Origin: Streptomyces sp. NRRL S-31
Lineage (GTDB): Bacteria > Actinomycetota > Actinomycetes > Streptomycetales > Streptomycetaceae
DNA length: 64,000 nucleotides
Direction: 5' to 3'
Assembly (NCBI RefSeq): GCF_000718775.1
Contig: NZ_JOCB01000039.1
Span: forward strand, 1-64,000
Positions 8,934 to 17,622 of the stretch are shown in pieces. The notes below the pieces were generated by a model. That model was not told the origin of the DNA, did no database searches, and was given only the letters and a program-made list of their open reading frames with translations. A program made the translations under genes and the position numbers. Positions within the stretch are counted from its first letter, which is position 1, and every line of letters starts with the position of its first letter.

Positions 8934-9415
8934 CGGCGCGCCCCGGCCGGCAGGGTGACGCACACCGCGTCCAGCACGCCCGCGTACGGCGTGCCGAAGT
9001 CGGTCAGTCGCGTGCGCAGCTGTTCCAGGGCGTCGCGGTGTTCGGTCAGCAGGCCGGTGTCACCGGTCCGCGCGGTGAACTCCAGGACCGCCGGCAGGAA
9101 GTCCGGCAGTTCCTCGCCGCTGCACTCCAGGCCATGGCGGCGGTAGACCTCCTTGAAGCGGACCAGGGACTCCCCGCGCCGGCGCGTGTCGCCGTCGTGC
9201 CACCAGCTCAGGTAGAGGCTGTGCCGGTTCCTGAAGTCGAAGACCCGCACGTAGTGGGCGGCCAGTTCCCCGGGCGGGGTGACGGCCGCGTGGTCGGTGA
9301 ACGCCCGCAGCTGCGGGGCGGCCTCGCGCACCAGCGGCAGCCGGGCGATGACGTCGTCGTCCGGGTAGGTCAGGCAGAGGGCCGCCGCCTGGTAGAACAC
9401 CGCGTCCGAGGGCAT
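8930..9415 (-). CDS. narJ: Nitrate reductase assembly chaperone NarJ
   Basis: A 161-aa protein with the signature YVRVFDFRNRHSLYLSWWHDGDTRRRG at about residues 55-81, diagnostic of NarJ/NarW. The chaperone binds the NarG N-terminus during molybdenum cofactor insertion. Slightly shorter than typical actinobacterial NarJ. The ATG overlaps the upstream narH-tail stop by one base (TGATG) and the stop overlaps narI, so operon coupling is kept although narG is missing. Confidence 0.9.
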   Translation of the reverse strand: MPSDAVFYQAAALCLTYPDDDVIARLPLVREAAPQLRAFTDHAAVTPPGELAAHYVRVFDFRNRHSLYLSWWHDGDTRRRGESLVRFKEVYRRHGLECSGEELPDFLPAVLEFTARTGDTGLLTEHRDALEQLRTRLTDFGTPYAGVLDAVCVTLPAGARR

Positions 9416-9948
9416 CAGGCCTCCTTCGCGTCGTCGGACGTCTGCCGTCCGCGCAGCAGGTGGAAGTTCTCCACGCTCACCAGCGGAAGGCTCCTGCGGT
9501 CGGAGTCCCGGCCGAACGGACCGTCGCCGCCCATGCCGGGGCCGCCGGCGTGGTCGAGGCTGCGCTCCTCGGGCAGCGCCGACTCCTCCAGCCGCCGGGC
9601 GTCACCGACGGCGGCGATGGGAATGACGTACCGCTCCTCGTACTTGGCGATCGCCGGCAGCCGGTACATCGCCTCGATCTCCTCCGGTGCCATGCCGACC
9701 CCGGCGGCGATCGCCGCCGGGGGTTCCCCGCCGAGGTTGAGCGCCCGCATGTGGGCGCGCATCGCGGCCGGCTTCTCCAGCGTCGCCCGCACCGGCCCGG
9801 TGTCGCCCGCCGTGAACGCGTCCGCCTGCCGCCCGCCGGTCAGCGTCACGCCGTGCAGGTCGGCCGTGGGCGTCCCGGGCCGGAAGAAGCGGCCGGCGGC
9901 CAGCAGGGCCGCGCCGGGCTCCCGCGGCGGCTTCTGCGTGTCGGTCAC
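9415..9948 (-). CDS. Truncated narH remnant (C-terminal part of the beta subunit)
   Basis: A 177-aa reading frame. From about residue 50 it matches the C-terminus of NarH: GPVRATLEKPAAMRAHMRAL, MAPEEIEAMYRLPAIAKYE, RYVIP, GGPGMGGDGPFGRDSD. All iron-sulfur cluster cysteines, which lie in the missing first two thirds, are absent. It has its own GTG (9948) preceded by AGGGAG, so it may be expressed, but it cannot act as an electron-transfer subunit. The first 50 residues (a Pro/Ala-rich lead-in) show no narH match I can see. Best read as the scar of a deletion that removed narG and most of narH. Confidence 0.8.
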   Translation of the reverse strand: MTDTQKPPREPGAALLAAGRFFRPGTPTADLHGVTLTGGRQADAFTAGDTGPVRATLEKPAAMRAHMRALNLGGEPPAAIAAGVGMAPEEIEAMYRLPAIAKYEERYVIPIAAVGDARRLEESALPEERSLDHAGGPGMGGDGPFGRDSDRRSLPLVSVENFHLLRGRQTSDDAKEA

Positions 9949-10082
9949 GTGCGCTCCCTGGGTCCGCCCCGTACTCCGAACCTAGGGGCGGCCCCGGGAA
10001 CCCACCCGTCCGGGAGGCCCGTACGGGTCACGGCGGGCGCGGGCCGCGGCGACGGGACCCCTCGGAGTCCCGGCGGCCGGGG

Positions 10083-10946
10083 TCAGAGGCTGTCGCGGTG
10101 CTCCCGCAGCAGCCTCAGGGTGCGCTGGGCGGACGCGGCCCGGGCCGTCATGTGGTCCAGCACCTCCAGGTGCGCGCCCACCTCCCGGCGCGAGTCCAGG
10201 TACAGCGCGCCGGTCAGGTACTCGGTGAACACCATGTCGGGCAGCTCCGGCTCGGCGAACCGGAACAGCGTGAACGGCGCGTACGTCCCCGGGTGCGGGC
10301 CCGCCGCGAACTCGGCGACCTGGAGCGTCACCCGGTCCCGGGCGGCGTACTCCAGCAGCCGGTCCAGCTGGTCCCGCAGCACCCCGGGCCGCATGCTCAC
10401 CGGGCGCCTGAGCACCGTCTCGTCCATGATCACCCACAGGTGCGGCGGGTCCTCCCGCTCCAGCAGCCGCTGCCGTTCCATGCGCAGCGACACATGCCGG
10501 TCCACGGTCTCCGGCGACGTGTGCCCGATGGTCCCCGCCTCCATCACCGCCCGCGCGTAGTCCTCCGTCTGGAGCAGACCGGGCACGAAGTGCGGCTCGT
10601 AGGAGCGGATGATCCTGGCGGCGCCCTCCAGGCTGACGTACAGGCTGAACCAGTCCGGCAGCACGTCGTGGAACCGCTGCCACCAGCCCGGCTGGTTGGC
10701 CTCCTCGGCCAGCCGGACGAAGGCGTCGGCCTCCTCCTCGGCCACCCCGTAGGTGGTCAGCAGCACCTGCACGTAGGGGATCTTCAGCGCGACCTCGGCC
10801 ATCTCCATCCGCCGCACGGTCGCCGACGCCACCCTGAGAACCCGGGCGGCCTCGTCGCGGCTGAGCCCCGCGGCCTCCCGCAGCTCCTGCAACCGCTTGC
10901 CGAGTACGACCTGTCCCACGGTGGGCGCAGCCCGCCGCTCACTCAC
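10083..10946 (-). CDS. XRE-family regulator with DUF5753 sensor domain
   Basis: A 287-aa protein. Residues 14-70 form a helix-turn-helix (GKRLQELREAAGLSRDEAARVLRVASATVRRME), and residues 105-280 are the DUF5753 domain with its hallmark PGLLQTEDYARAV. These regulators are abundant in Streptomyces, often paired with a DUF397 protein; no such partner is adjacent here. GTG 10946 is chosen because GGGAGGG lies 6-8 bases upstream. Targets cannot be inferred. Confidence 0.92.
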   Translation of the reverse strand: MSERRAAPTVGQVVLGKRLQELREAAGLSRDEAARVLRVASATVRRMEMAEVALKIPYVQVLLTTYGVAEEEADAFVRLAEEANQPGWWQRFHDVLPDWFSLYVSLEGAARIIRSYEPHFVPGLLQTEDYARAVMEAGTIGHTSPETVDRHVSLRMERQRLLEREDPPHLWVIMDETVLRRPVSMRPGVLRDQLDRLLEYAARDRVTLQVAEFAAGPHPGTYAPFTLFRFAEPELPDMVFTEYLTGALYLDSRREVGAHLEVLDHMTARAASAQRTLRLLREHRDSL

Positions 10947-11043
10947 AGCCACGCCCTCCCCTACGCGCCGAACAGCGGGCAGCAGTCTGTCACGAGTCGC
11001 CGTTTCGCACACGTGCCCGAGGTGACGGGGGTGCCGGCGGGGG

Positions 11044-11862
11044 TCAGCCGGCCCGGGCGCGCAGGTACTCGGCGGTCGCCGGGTCCGCCGGCAGGAACGT
11101 CTCGACGGCCAGTTCCGCGACCGTGACGTCCATCGGCGTGTTGAACGTGGAGATGGAGGACACGAACGACAGGGTGCGCCCGCCGTGCTCGACGACCAGC
11201 GGCAGCGCGAAGTACGGCACCGGCCCGGCCGGTTCGGCACCGGGCGGCTCCTCGGGCACCGGGTAGGCCGAGACCTCCTCGTGCAGGGCGCGCAGCCGGT
11301 CCGAGCGGTGCAGCGCGATCTCCCGCTCCATCTGGGCCAGCAGGTGCCCCCGCCACTCCCGCAGGTTCCGGATGCGCGGCGCCAGCCCCTCCGGGTGCAG
11401 CGTCAGCCGCATCGCGTTCGGCGCCTGAGCCGTCAGCCGCTCCGGCACGCCCTCCAGCAGCAGGACGACGCCCCGGTTCGCGGCGACCACGTCGTAGCCC
11501 GCGTCGACCACCAGCGCGGGATAGGGCTCGTAGCCCCGGATCAGCCGCTCCAGCCCGTCCCGCACCGCGTCCAGCGCCGGATCGTCCAGCGGGGTCTCCG
11601 GATACCGCGGGGCGTAACCGGCGGCCAGCAGCAGCGCGTTGCGCTCGCGCACCGGCACGTCGAGCCGCTCGGCCAGCCGCAGCACCATCTCCTCGCTCGG
11701 CCGCGACCGTCCGGTCTCCACGAAGCTGATGTGCCGCGCGGAGGAGTCCGCGCGCAGCGCCAGCTCCAACTGCGAGATCCGCCGCCGCTCCCGCCAGGCC
11801 CGCAACAACGGGCCGACACCGTTACCGGTCACGACGGCGGGAGCGGAGGTGGTGGGGGTCAT
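11044..11862 (-). CDS. HTH regulator with MmyB-like ligand-binding domain
   Basis: A 272-aa protein. The N-terminal XRE helix-turn-helix (LLRAWRERRRISQLELALRADSSARHISFVETGRSRPS, about residues 19-57) is followed by the MmyB-type PAS-like domain with PALVVDAGYDVVAANRGV and LREWRGHLLAQ. These proteins often regulate a neighbouring oxidoreductase or transporter; the neighbour upstream is the ABC transporter set at 11991-14586 on the same strand. ATG 11862 chosen as the first methionine before the domain. Confidence 0.92.
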   Translation of the reverse strand: MTPTTSAPAVVTGNGVGPLLRAWRERRRISQLELALRADSSARHISFVETGRSRPSEEMVLRLAERLDVPVRERNALLLAAGYAPRYPETPLDDPALDAVRDGLERLIRGYEPYPALVVDAGYDVVAANRGVVLLLEGVPERLTAQAPNAMRLTLHPEGLAPRIRNLREWRGHLLAQMEREIALHRSDRLRALHEEVSAYPVPEEPPGAEPAGPVPYFALPLVVEHGGRTLSFVSSISTFNTPMDVTVAELAVETFLPADPATAEYLRARAG

Positions 11863-11990
11863 GCCGTCGATCCTAGAGGTCACCCGGCCGGGGCCGGCCG
11901 TCGCGTCCGGAAGGGGCCGGAAGGGCTGAAAGGGGCCGGAAGAGGACGGAAGTTGCCCCGGAGTGCCGGGAGGGGTCGGAAGGGGTCCGC

Positions 11991-12743
11991 TCACCCCTGC
12001 TCGTGCCGTGCGAGCAGTTCCGTGTAGGCGCCCTCCGCTCGCCGGCCGGCGGCCGTGCCGTCGGGGGCGAGAGCCAGGAAGGTGTCCGTGGTCCCCGAGT
12101 GCAGTATCCGGCCTCCGGCCAGGACCGTGACGTGATCCGCGTCCTCGGCCAGATCGGCGACGTCGTGCGTGGACATGAGCACGCTCACCTCACCGCTGAG
12201 GTCCCGCATGAGGTCCCGGAAGACCCGGCGCTGGCGAGGGTCCATCCCGGCGGTCGGTTCGTCGAGCAGGAGGACCCGGGCACCGTGCACGAGGGCGGCC
12301 GCCACGCCGACCCGGCGCAACTGGCCTCCGGACAGGGCGGTCGTCCGGACGTCGTTCTGCTCCGTCAGCTCCACACGGGCCAGCACACGGCGTGCCGCCT
12401 TCCAGGCGTCGCCGCGACGCATGCCCTTCAGCCAGCCGACGTAAGCGACGTACTCGCGTGCGGTCAGGCCGGAGAGGGGAACGATGTCCTGCGGCATCCG
12501 GGCGACGTTCCGCCGGAACGCCTTCGACGTACTGGGAACGCCGTCGCACACGACCCTGCCGCTGTCGGGACGCACCACGGACGCGGCGACTTTCAGCAGG
12601 GTGGACTTTCCGGCGCCGTTGGGGCCCAGCAGGATCGTGAGCCCCGGGGGCATCCGGTAGTCGAATTCGCTGAGCACCGTCCTTCTGCGCCGCGTGATGC
12701 CGTGGCTGTAGCCGTAGGTGCAGGAGATCAGCTCAAGGGTCAT
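11991..12743 (-). CDS. ABC transporter ATP-binding protein
   Basis: A 250-aa ATPase with Walker A GPNGAGKST (about residues 39-47), Q-loop MPQD, signature LSGGQLRRVGVA, Walker B VLLLDEPTAGMD and the switch histidine STHD. One nucleotide-binding domain, cytoplasmic, expected to pair with the membrane proteins encoded just upstream. The ATG overlaps the upstream stop by 4 bp. The short tail after the switch region is typical of small exporters of the antibiotic or peptide type; substrate unknown. Confidence 0.95.
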   Translation of the reverse strand: MTLELISCTYGYSHGITRRRRTVLSEFDYRMPPGLTILLGPNGAGKSTLLKVAASVVRPDSGRVVCDGVPSTSKAFRRNVARMPQDIVPLSGLTAREYVAYVGWLKGMRRGDAWKAARRVLARVELTEQNDVRTTALSGGQLRRVGVAAALVHGARVLLLDEPTAGMDPRQRRVFRDLMRDLSGEVSVLMSTHDVADLAEDADHVTVLAGGRILHSGTTDTFLALAPDGTAAGRRAEGAYTELLARHEQG

Positions 12744-13321
12744 GGGGAGTTCCTCGCGTATCGGATCTGAACGGTGACTCCGGCACCGAACATCAGGAGG
12801 GCCGCGGCCGCGGCGTGCGGCGCACCGAGGGGTTCCGGAAGGACGGTCCAGGGATAGGCGTCGTTGCCGGGCCGGAAGCCGCAGAGGCAGACCGTGAGGA
12901 TCCAGGCCGTGGGCAGCAGCACACCCGGTCGGCCGAACAGCGCACGCGCGATGAGCATCAGCCCGGCCAGGAACAGGGTGTTCCGCCCGACCGCCCCGGT
13001 CACCGCGTCCTCCCACGCCGCGCCGGCCACCGCGCTCGCGGCCGTGGCGACGAGGGCGACGGCGACCACCAGCGCGGCGTCCAGGTACCGGACCGGGCGC
13101 ACGGCCGTGCTTTCGGCGGCCGGCAGGCGTGTGTCCAGGCACAGTGCCAGGCCGGACACCAGAGGCACCGGAACGAACAGCGCGAGGACCACCTGGGTCG
13201 CTCCGCCGGTGAGGGAGGGCAGTGCCACCGAACCACCCTGGAACAGCACCAGGAGCAGTACGAAGAGGGCCAGGGAGGCCGAGAGGACGGTGTGGACGCG
13301 GTGCGCCTTCACCCACCACAT
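12740..13321 (-). CDS. Membrane protein, probable ABC transporter component
   Basis: A 193-aa protein with about five hydrophobic segments (VLSASLALFVLLLVLFQ, VVLALFVPVPLVSGLALCL, YLDAALVVAVALVATAASAV and others). No family motif recognised. It sits between the ATPase and a larger membrane protein with 1-4 bp overlaps on both sides, so it is most simply a permease subunit or accessory of that transporter. The start is ATG 13321, sharing its A with the upstream stop (TGATG); the GTG one codon earlier (13324) is equally possible. Confidence 0.75.
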   Translation of the reverse strand: MWWVKAHRVHTVLSASLALFVLLLVLFQGGSVALPSLTGGATQVVLALFVPVPLVSGLALCLDTRLPAAESTAVRPVRYLDAALVVAVALVATAASAVAGAAWEDAVTGAVGRNTLFLAGLMLIARALFGRPGVLLPTAWILTVCLCGFRPGNDAYPWTVLPEPLGAPHAAAAALLMFGAGVTVQIRYARNSP

Positions 13322-14586
13322 CACGAGTCCCGCCGGCAGCCGGCGAGGAGACTACGGCGGTACCACTCGCCCTGTTCGCGAGGCTCGGCTGCCAGGACCC
13401 GGCGCACGGTCCGGCGGATCTCCTCCTCTCCGGCGAAGGTCCGTCCCCTTCTCTTCATGTGGGCGTTGTACGTGGCCTCTTCGCCCGTCACGCTGGCCGC
13501 CCACAGCATGACCTCGTTGCCGTGCACCGGATCGACCCGCCGGCACGGGAATCGCACGGCGGCCTGGGTGATCCGGTAGCGCAGTTCGCCCTGCCGCAAG
13601 CCGCTGGTGATGCCCACCCGCCAGGTGTCCGCCGTCGACGCGAGCGGATAGCGGCCTTCGCCCATGCGGTCGACTATCAGTTCCGGTGTTCCCGTGAACC
13701 CCGCGGCGCGCAGGTCGGCCAGGACCGACGCCGCCTCCTTCCTGACGGCGGCGACGTGAGCCGGACTGGCGCGCGGCACGCAGACCCGCGGCGCGTCTCC
13801 GGCGCACTCCATGGGCGCCCGGCCGCTCAGCAGCGGCGGGTTCGCCTCCCATCCCTGTACCGCTCGGACGGCGAGCACCGGGCAGATGACGGCCACCGCG
13901 GCGGCCAGCGCCCCGCGCACCACCCAGGGCCGCAGCGGCAGCCACAGCAGGGCGACACCCAGCGCGATCCCCCCGGTGAGCAGCAGATGCGGCAACAGGG
14001 ACGTGTAAGCGGCGGCTTCACCGAACATCAGGGTCGTGGGGTACTGACCGGAAACGTGCCGCATCCAGAAGGCGTCGGTCGACCACGAGAAGGCGACGAG
14101 CACCCAGACGAGTACGGCCATCAACGGGGCGGCTACGACCGGCGGCGCGACGAGCCCGACACCGAACCCGATCGTCGCGTGCGCCACACACAGCAGCAGC
14201 GCCATCACCAGGGGGCCGAGAGCGGCCGGAGTGGGAAGAACGCCCGCGCTCCCCAGCGCGAGAGCCACCGGCAGAAGCAGCATGATCCATGCCGTGGCGA
14301 GGACGGGGACGATGCCTTCCCACGCCACTCGGTAGCGGGAGCGGACCGGGCCCATGGTCCAGATCCCGGCCCTTTTCAGGTGCGCGCTTTCCCATACCGC
14401 GAGGGCGGAAGCGAAGGCGTACGCGGCCGCGTACATGGTGCCCAGGGCGGACGACACCAACGTCGGCGCGTATCCGAACGCCTCCCGTGACACCCCGCTC
14501 CCGTAATAGTAGAAAAGCGACAGCAGTAAGGCGATGGGCGCCGCCCATTTCGCGCTGCTGCCCCACAGCATGGTTCGTATTCGCAC
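13321..14586 (-). CDS. Membrane protein, probable ABC permease with extracytoplasmic C-terminal domain
   Basis: About 421 aa. The first 260 residues hold six to seven hydrophobic segments (AAPIALLLSLFYYYGSG onward), followed by a soluble part of about 160 residues with three cysteines (MECAGDAPRVCVP, FPCRRVDPVHGNEV). GTG 14586 is preferred because AGAGAG lies about 7 bases upstream; the in-frame ATG at 14640 has no ribosome site. First gene of the three-gene transporter operon and only 76 bp downstream of the secreted protein gene, same strand. No match recognised to a named permease family. Confidence 0.75.
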   Translation of the reverse strand: MRIRTMLWGSSAKWAAPIALLLSLFYYYGSGVSREAFGYAPTLVSSALGTMYAAAYAFASALAVWESAHLKRAGIWTMGPVRSRYRVAWEGIVPVLATAWIMLLLPVALALGSAGVLPTPAALGPLVMALLLCVAHATIGFGVGLVAPPVVAAPLMAVLVWVLVAFSWSTDAFWMRHVSGQYPTTLMFGEAAAYTSLLPHLLLTGGIALGVALLWLPLRPWVVRGALAAAVAVICPVLAVRAVQGWEANPPLLSGRAPMECAGDAPRVCVPRASPAHVAAVRKEAASVLADLRAAGFTGTPELIVDRMGEGRYPLASTADTWRVGITSGLRQGELRYRITQAAVRFPCRRVDPVHGNEVMLWAASVTGEEATYNAHMKRRGRTFAGEEEIRRTVRRVLAAEPREQGEWYRRSLLAGCRRDS

Positions 14587-14662
14587 AGGATTCTCTCTGG
14601 GGATGACGAGGGGTGCGTCGACGATTGAAGCACCCCTCATTTCACGTTTGTGCTACCTGCGA

Positions 14663-15076
14663 TTAATCGGCCTGGGTGGTATCGATCGCGACCACTCTTA
14701 CGTTCAGAAGGCCACCATCGGTGTCCTGTAGACGGAAGTAGTAGCCGTCGAGAGGAAGCCCCGTCCACTCTCCGGCGCTGACGGCGTCGTCACCGTTGAA
14801 GCAGTTCGTGAAGGTCTTGGTGCCGTGATTGGTGTCGGGCGAAAGAGCATTGTCCTCCCATAGGGCGACCTTCACCCATTTACCGGTGGCATTCTGCTGC
14901 GTGCAGTCCTTGAAGCGGACCTCGCTGTAGCTCTCGTCCTCCCAGCGGCTCGACTCAAAACCGGCGCCAGCACTCGTGATATAGCTCTGCCAGTTCGCAG
15001 AAGCGCTGGGTGCCAGTGCGAGAAGAAGCGCGGAAGCTATGCCGGCCGTGGCGGCTATTCGCTGTACGTTGAACAC
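14663..15076 (-). CDS. Small secreted protein, function unknown
   Basis: A 137-aa protein with a clear Sec signal peptide: VFNVQRIAATAGIASALLLALAPSASA, cleavage after ASA at about residue 27. The mature part of about 110 aa has two cysteines (DCTQQ, NCFNG) that could form a disulfide. GTG 15076 follows a near-perfect AGGAGG. The sequence is clearly less GC-rich than its surroundings and lies just upstream of the ABC transporter genes on the same strand. It could be a secreted effector or structural protein; I recognise no family. Confidence 0.8.
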   Translation of the reverse strand: MFNVQRIAATAGIASALLLALAPSASANWQSYITSAGAGFESSRWEDESYSEVRFKDCTQQNATGKWVKVALWEDNALSPDTNHGTKTFTNCFNGDDAVSAGEWTGLPLDGYYFRLQDTDGGLLNVRVVAIDTTQAD

Positions 15077-15572
15077 AGGCTCTCCTCCTGGTGCAGTAAA
15101 AATCGCGCGCACCGTGGAAGGGGCGCGCGCGGATGTCGGCAGTGATCGAGCGAACAGTATTTGATCGTTGTTCACCCGTCAATTGCAAGGTGTTTACCGT
15201 TTGCCGAAGGCGTGGATATCGGACTTTTGAGGATTCTCGGTGTCTATGTTCGCCTGATTAGTCCTCGTATGGGGCAAGGTTTTGCCGTCGCGCCCGTCGT
15301 GTCGATCCCGGATCGCTGACTCGTGAGGCAGTTGCGTACGCCCGCGGTGTCCTGAAAGTCATCTCATTTGGCTGATTAGGCCGCCGGTCAGGCACTGGCG
15401 GTGATCGCGTGCCCGGATCCTGGCACGGCTGGGGCTGCCCTGGGACACTGTTCCTGCACTTTGGGGTACCGAAGACGAGCGACCGGCGTAGTGCCGTCTT
15501 CCACCGACTGGGCCGCGAGAGGGTGTGCGCCTCACCCCGTGACGGGGACGCCTAGCGAAGGGAGTTTCGGGC
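15077..15572. other. Intergenic region, comparatively AT-rich
   Basis: No convincing gene. The left part (15077-15190) must hold the promoter of the secreted protein gene; the right part the promoter of the pterin dehydratase gene. Base composition drops clearly below the surroundings (for example 15175-15290), continuing the low-GC patch of the secreted protein gene. Confidence 0.6.
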
Positions 15573-15878
15573 ATGGCTGTCGAAGCGTTGTCGCCGGAGG
15601 AGATCGAGGAGCGGCTGGGCGAGTTGCCCGGCTGGGCGGTGGAGGGGGATCGGCTCACCCGTTCCTACCGGCTCGGCTCGCACTTCGCCGCCGCGGCGCT
15701 GGTGATGCACATCGCCGGTATCCAGGACCGGCTGGACCACCACTCCGACCTGACCCTCGGCTACGACACCGTCTCGCTCAGCGTGCACACCCACAGCGCG
15801 GGCGGCGTCGTCACCGGGAAGGACTTCGCCCTCGCCCGCGAAGTGGAGGACGTCGCCCCGGGCCACGGGGCACACTGA
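15573..15878 (+). CDS. 4a-hydroxytetrahydrobiopterin dehydratase
   Basis: A 101-aa protein of standard PCD/DCoH length. The active-site pattern is visible: HIAGIQDRLDHHSDLTLGYDTVSLSVHTHSAGGVVTGKDF, with the His-His pair followed by SxxxGY and the third histidine in THSAGG. It removes water from the 4a-carbinolamine formed when aromatic amino acid hydroxylases use tetrahydropterin. Cytoplasmic. No hydroxylase gene is next to it. A GAAGGGAG precedes the ATG. A methyltransferase gene starts 5 bp after its stop. Confidence 0.93.
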   Translation: MAVEALSPEEIEERLGELPGWAVEGDRLTRSYRLGSHFAAAALVMHIAGIQDRLDHHSDLTLGYDTVSLSVHTHSAGGVVTGKDFALAREVEDVAPGHGAH

Positions 15879-15883
15879 GGCGC

Positions 15884-16669
15884 GTGCTCGACTACGAGAG
15901 GGAAGCCGACGTCTACGACGCCTCCCGCGGCGGCGAGGCCCGCGCCGAAGCCGCCGCGCGGGCCGTCCTCGATCTGGTCCCCGGGAGTACGGGCCGCCTC
16001 CTCGACGTCGCCTGCGGCACCGGGACCGTCACCCGGCGGCTCGCCGCCGCGCGCCCGGGGCTCCGGGTGACCGGTGCCGACCTCACCCCCGCCATGGTCC
16101 GCCGCGCGTCGGCGCGGCTGCCCGGCGCGGTCGTACGGGCCGACAGCCGCCGACTGCCCTTCCCCGACGGCACGTTCGACGCGGTCACCGCCATCTGGCT
16201 GCTGCACCTGCTGGACGACCCCGACGACCTGGACGCGGTCGTCGCCGAGTGCGCCCGGGTGCTGCGACCCGGCGGGGTGTACGTCACCACGGTCGACAAG
16301 GCCGCCGCGCACGACGTCGGCAGCGACATAGACGCCGTCCTCGCCGACCGCCCGCGCCGGCCCGCCGCGGACGCCCCGGACGCGGTGGCCGCCCACGCGG
16401 CCCGGCACGGCCTGGAGCCCGCCGGCCATGGCTCGTTCGCCGGTACCGGACAGGGCCGCAGCCCCCGCGCCACCGTCGCCGACCTGCGGCGCGGCTGGTT
16501 CACCCTGCTGCCGCCCGGCGAGCGGCGCACCGAGGAGTTCGCCGTGCGCCTGGCCCGGCTGCCCGACCAGGACCGCCCGCGCCCCGACCCGCGTTTCCGT
16601 CTCCGCGCGTTCCGCCGCGCGGCGCCCGCCGGGGTCCTCGGCAACCCGGCCCGCGGCTGCGGCGACTGA
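15884..16669 (+). CDS. SAM-dependent methyltransferase (class I, ubiE-like)
   Basis: A 261-aa protein with motif I LLDVACGTGTVTRRLA at about residues 37-52, the acidic post-I residue in TGADLTPAMV, and motif IV FDAVTAIWLLHLLDD, all features of Methyltransf_11 proteins acting on small molecules. Start GTG 15884, five bases after the preceding stop, so probably co-transcribed with the dehydratase. Substrate unknown. Confidence 0.9.
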   Translation: MLDYEREADVYDASRGGEARAEAAARAVLDLVPGSTGRLLDVACGTGTVTRRLAAARPGLRVTGADLTPAMVRRASARLPGAVVRADSRRLPFPDGTFDAVTAIWLLHLLDDPDDLDAVVAECARVLRPGGVYVTTVDKAAAHDVGSDIDAVLADRPRRPAADAPDAVAAHAARHGLEPAGHGSFAGTGQGRSPRATVADLRRGWFTLLPPGERRTEEFAVRLARLPDQDRPRPDPRFRLRAFRRAAPAGVLGNPARGCGD

Positions 16670-16829
16670 CGGGTGATGTCCTGCGGCCTCCGGCCCCGAC
16701 GCAGGGCGCCGCGGACGTGACCGGCGTAGGGGGCACGATTCCATCACAGGGTGTTCACATTTCGCTGGGTGTATGGATCACTTGAAGATCAACCAGCGAG
16801 ATCGGCCGGCACGTCCTTGGGGGGCCACC

Positions 16830-17519
16830 ATGAGCAGCGACATCACACCACCACCCATGCCGGGCTACGGACCGGCGGTCCCCCCGCCCGCACCGGCGCG
16901 GGGGCCCCGCACCGTACTCGTCGCCGTGGCCGCGGCCGCCGTCGCGGCCGTGGTCTCGGCCCTGGTCACGGCGGGCGTCACCGGCGACGGCGAAGCCGGG
17001 CCGGCGCCCACCGTGACCGTCACCAAGACCGCCGCCGCGGACGACGGCGCCGCCCCGGCGGACGACGAGTCCACGCCGGCCACCGAGGAGACCACGGCCG
17101 GCGAGGACGGCGCGGAGAACGAGGACGGGGTCTACGCCCTGGACGACACCGTCGTCTACGAACCGGCCACCGAGGTCGGCCTCTTCGGGCTCAAGCGGGC
17201 CGTGACCGGCGAGTACGCCGAGCCCGAGAACACGGCGTACCTCCGCTTCACCGTCAAGATCAAGAACGGCGGCAAGAAGGCCCTGGACGTCACCCAGCTC
17301 ACCGTCGACTGCTCCTACGGACAGGACGGCAAGAGCAGCGAGTCGGTCTTCGACTCCGAAGCGGGCCTGGACGGCGGTCCCGACACCAAGCTGCTCCCCG
17401 GCCGCTCCATCAACGTGCCCTGGGGCTGCGAACTGCCCAAGGGCGAGAAGCTCGTCCAGATCGAGGTCACCCCCGACTTCGACTCGGAGGAGGCCATCTT
17501 CACGGGGAACGTCAAGTAG
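16830..17519 (+). CDS. Membrane-anchored protein with C-terminal Ig-like (DUF4352-type) domain
   Basis: A 229-aa protein. A Pro-rich cytoplasmic N-terminus is followed by one hydrophobic segment (VLVAVAAAAVAAVVSALVTAG, about residues 28-48), a Thr/Ala/Glu-rich linker and a 120-aa beta-rich domain (AYLRFTVKIKNGGKKALDV, then DCSYGQDGKS and VPWGCELP). Two cysteines may pair. This arrangement resembles DUF4352 surface proteins of actinomycetes. ATG 16830 follows a GGGGGG stretch. Function unknown. Confidence 0.82.
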   Translation: MSSDITPPPMPGYGPAVPPPAPARGPRTVLVAVAAAAVAAVVSALVTAGVTGDGEAGPAPTVTVTKTAAADDGAAPADDESTPATEETTAGEDGAENEDGVYALDDTVVYEPATEVGLFGLKRAVTGEYAEPENTAYLRFTVKIKNGGKKALDVTQLTVDCSYGQDGKSSESVFDSEAGLDGGPDTKLLPGRSINVPWGCELPKGEKLVQIEVTPDFDSEEAIFTGNVK

Positions 17520-17522
17520 CGG

Positions 17523-17564
17523 ACCGGGCGGGGGTGCGGCTCGTGGACGGCACCCCCGCCCGGT
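17523..17564. terminator. 15-bp stem hairpin, bidirectional terminator
   Basis: ACCGGGCGGGGGTGC (17523-17537) pairs perfectly with GCACCCCCGCCCGGT (17550-17564) across a 12-base loop. It lies just after the stop of the rightward gene and before that of the leftward GH48 gene. Confidence 0.8.
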
Positions 17565-17622
17565 CGGTCCGGGCCGGGCGGGGACTGTCCGCCGCCGTAC
17601 CCGGAGCCTCAGCGGGGACCGG

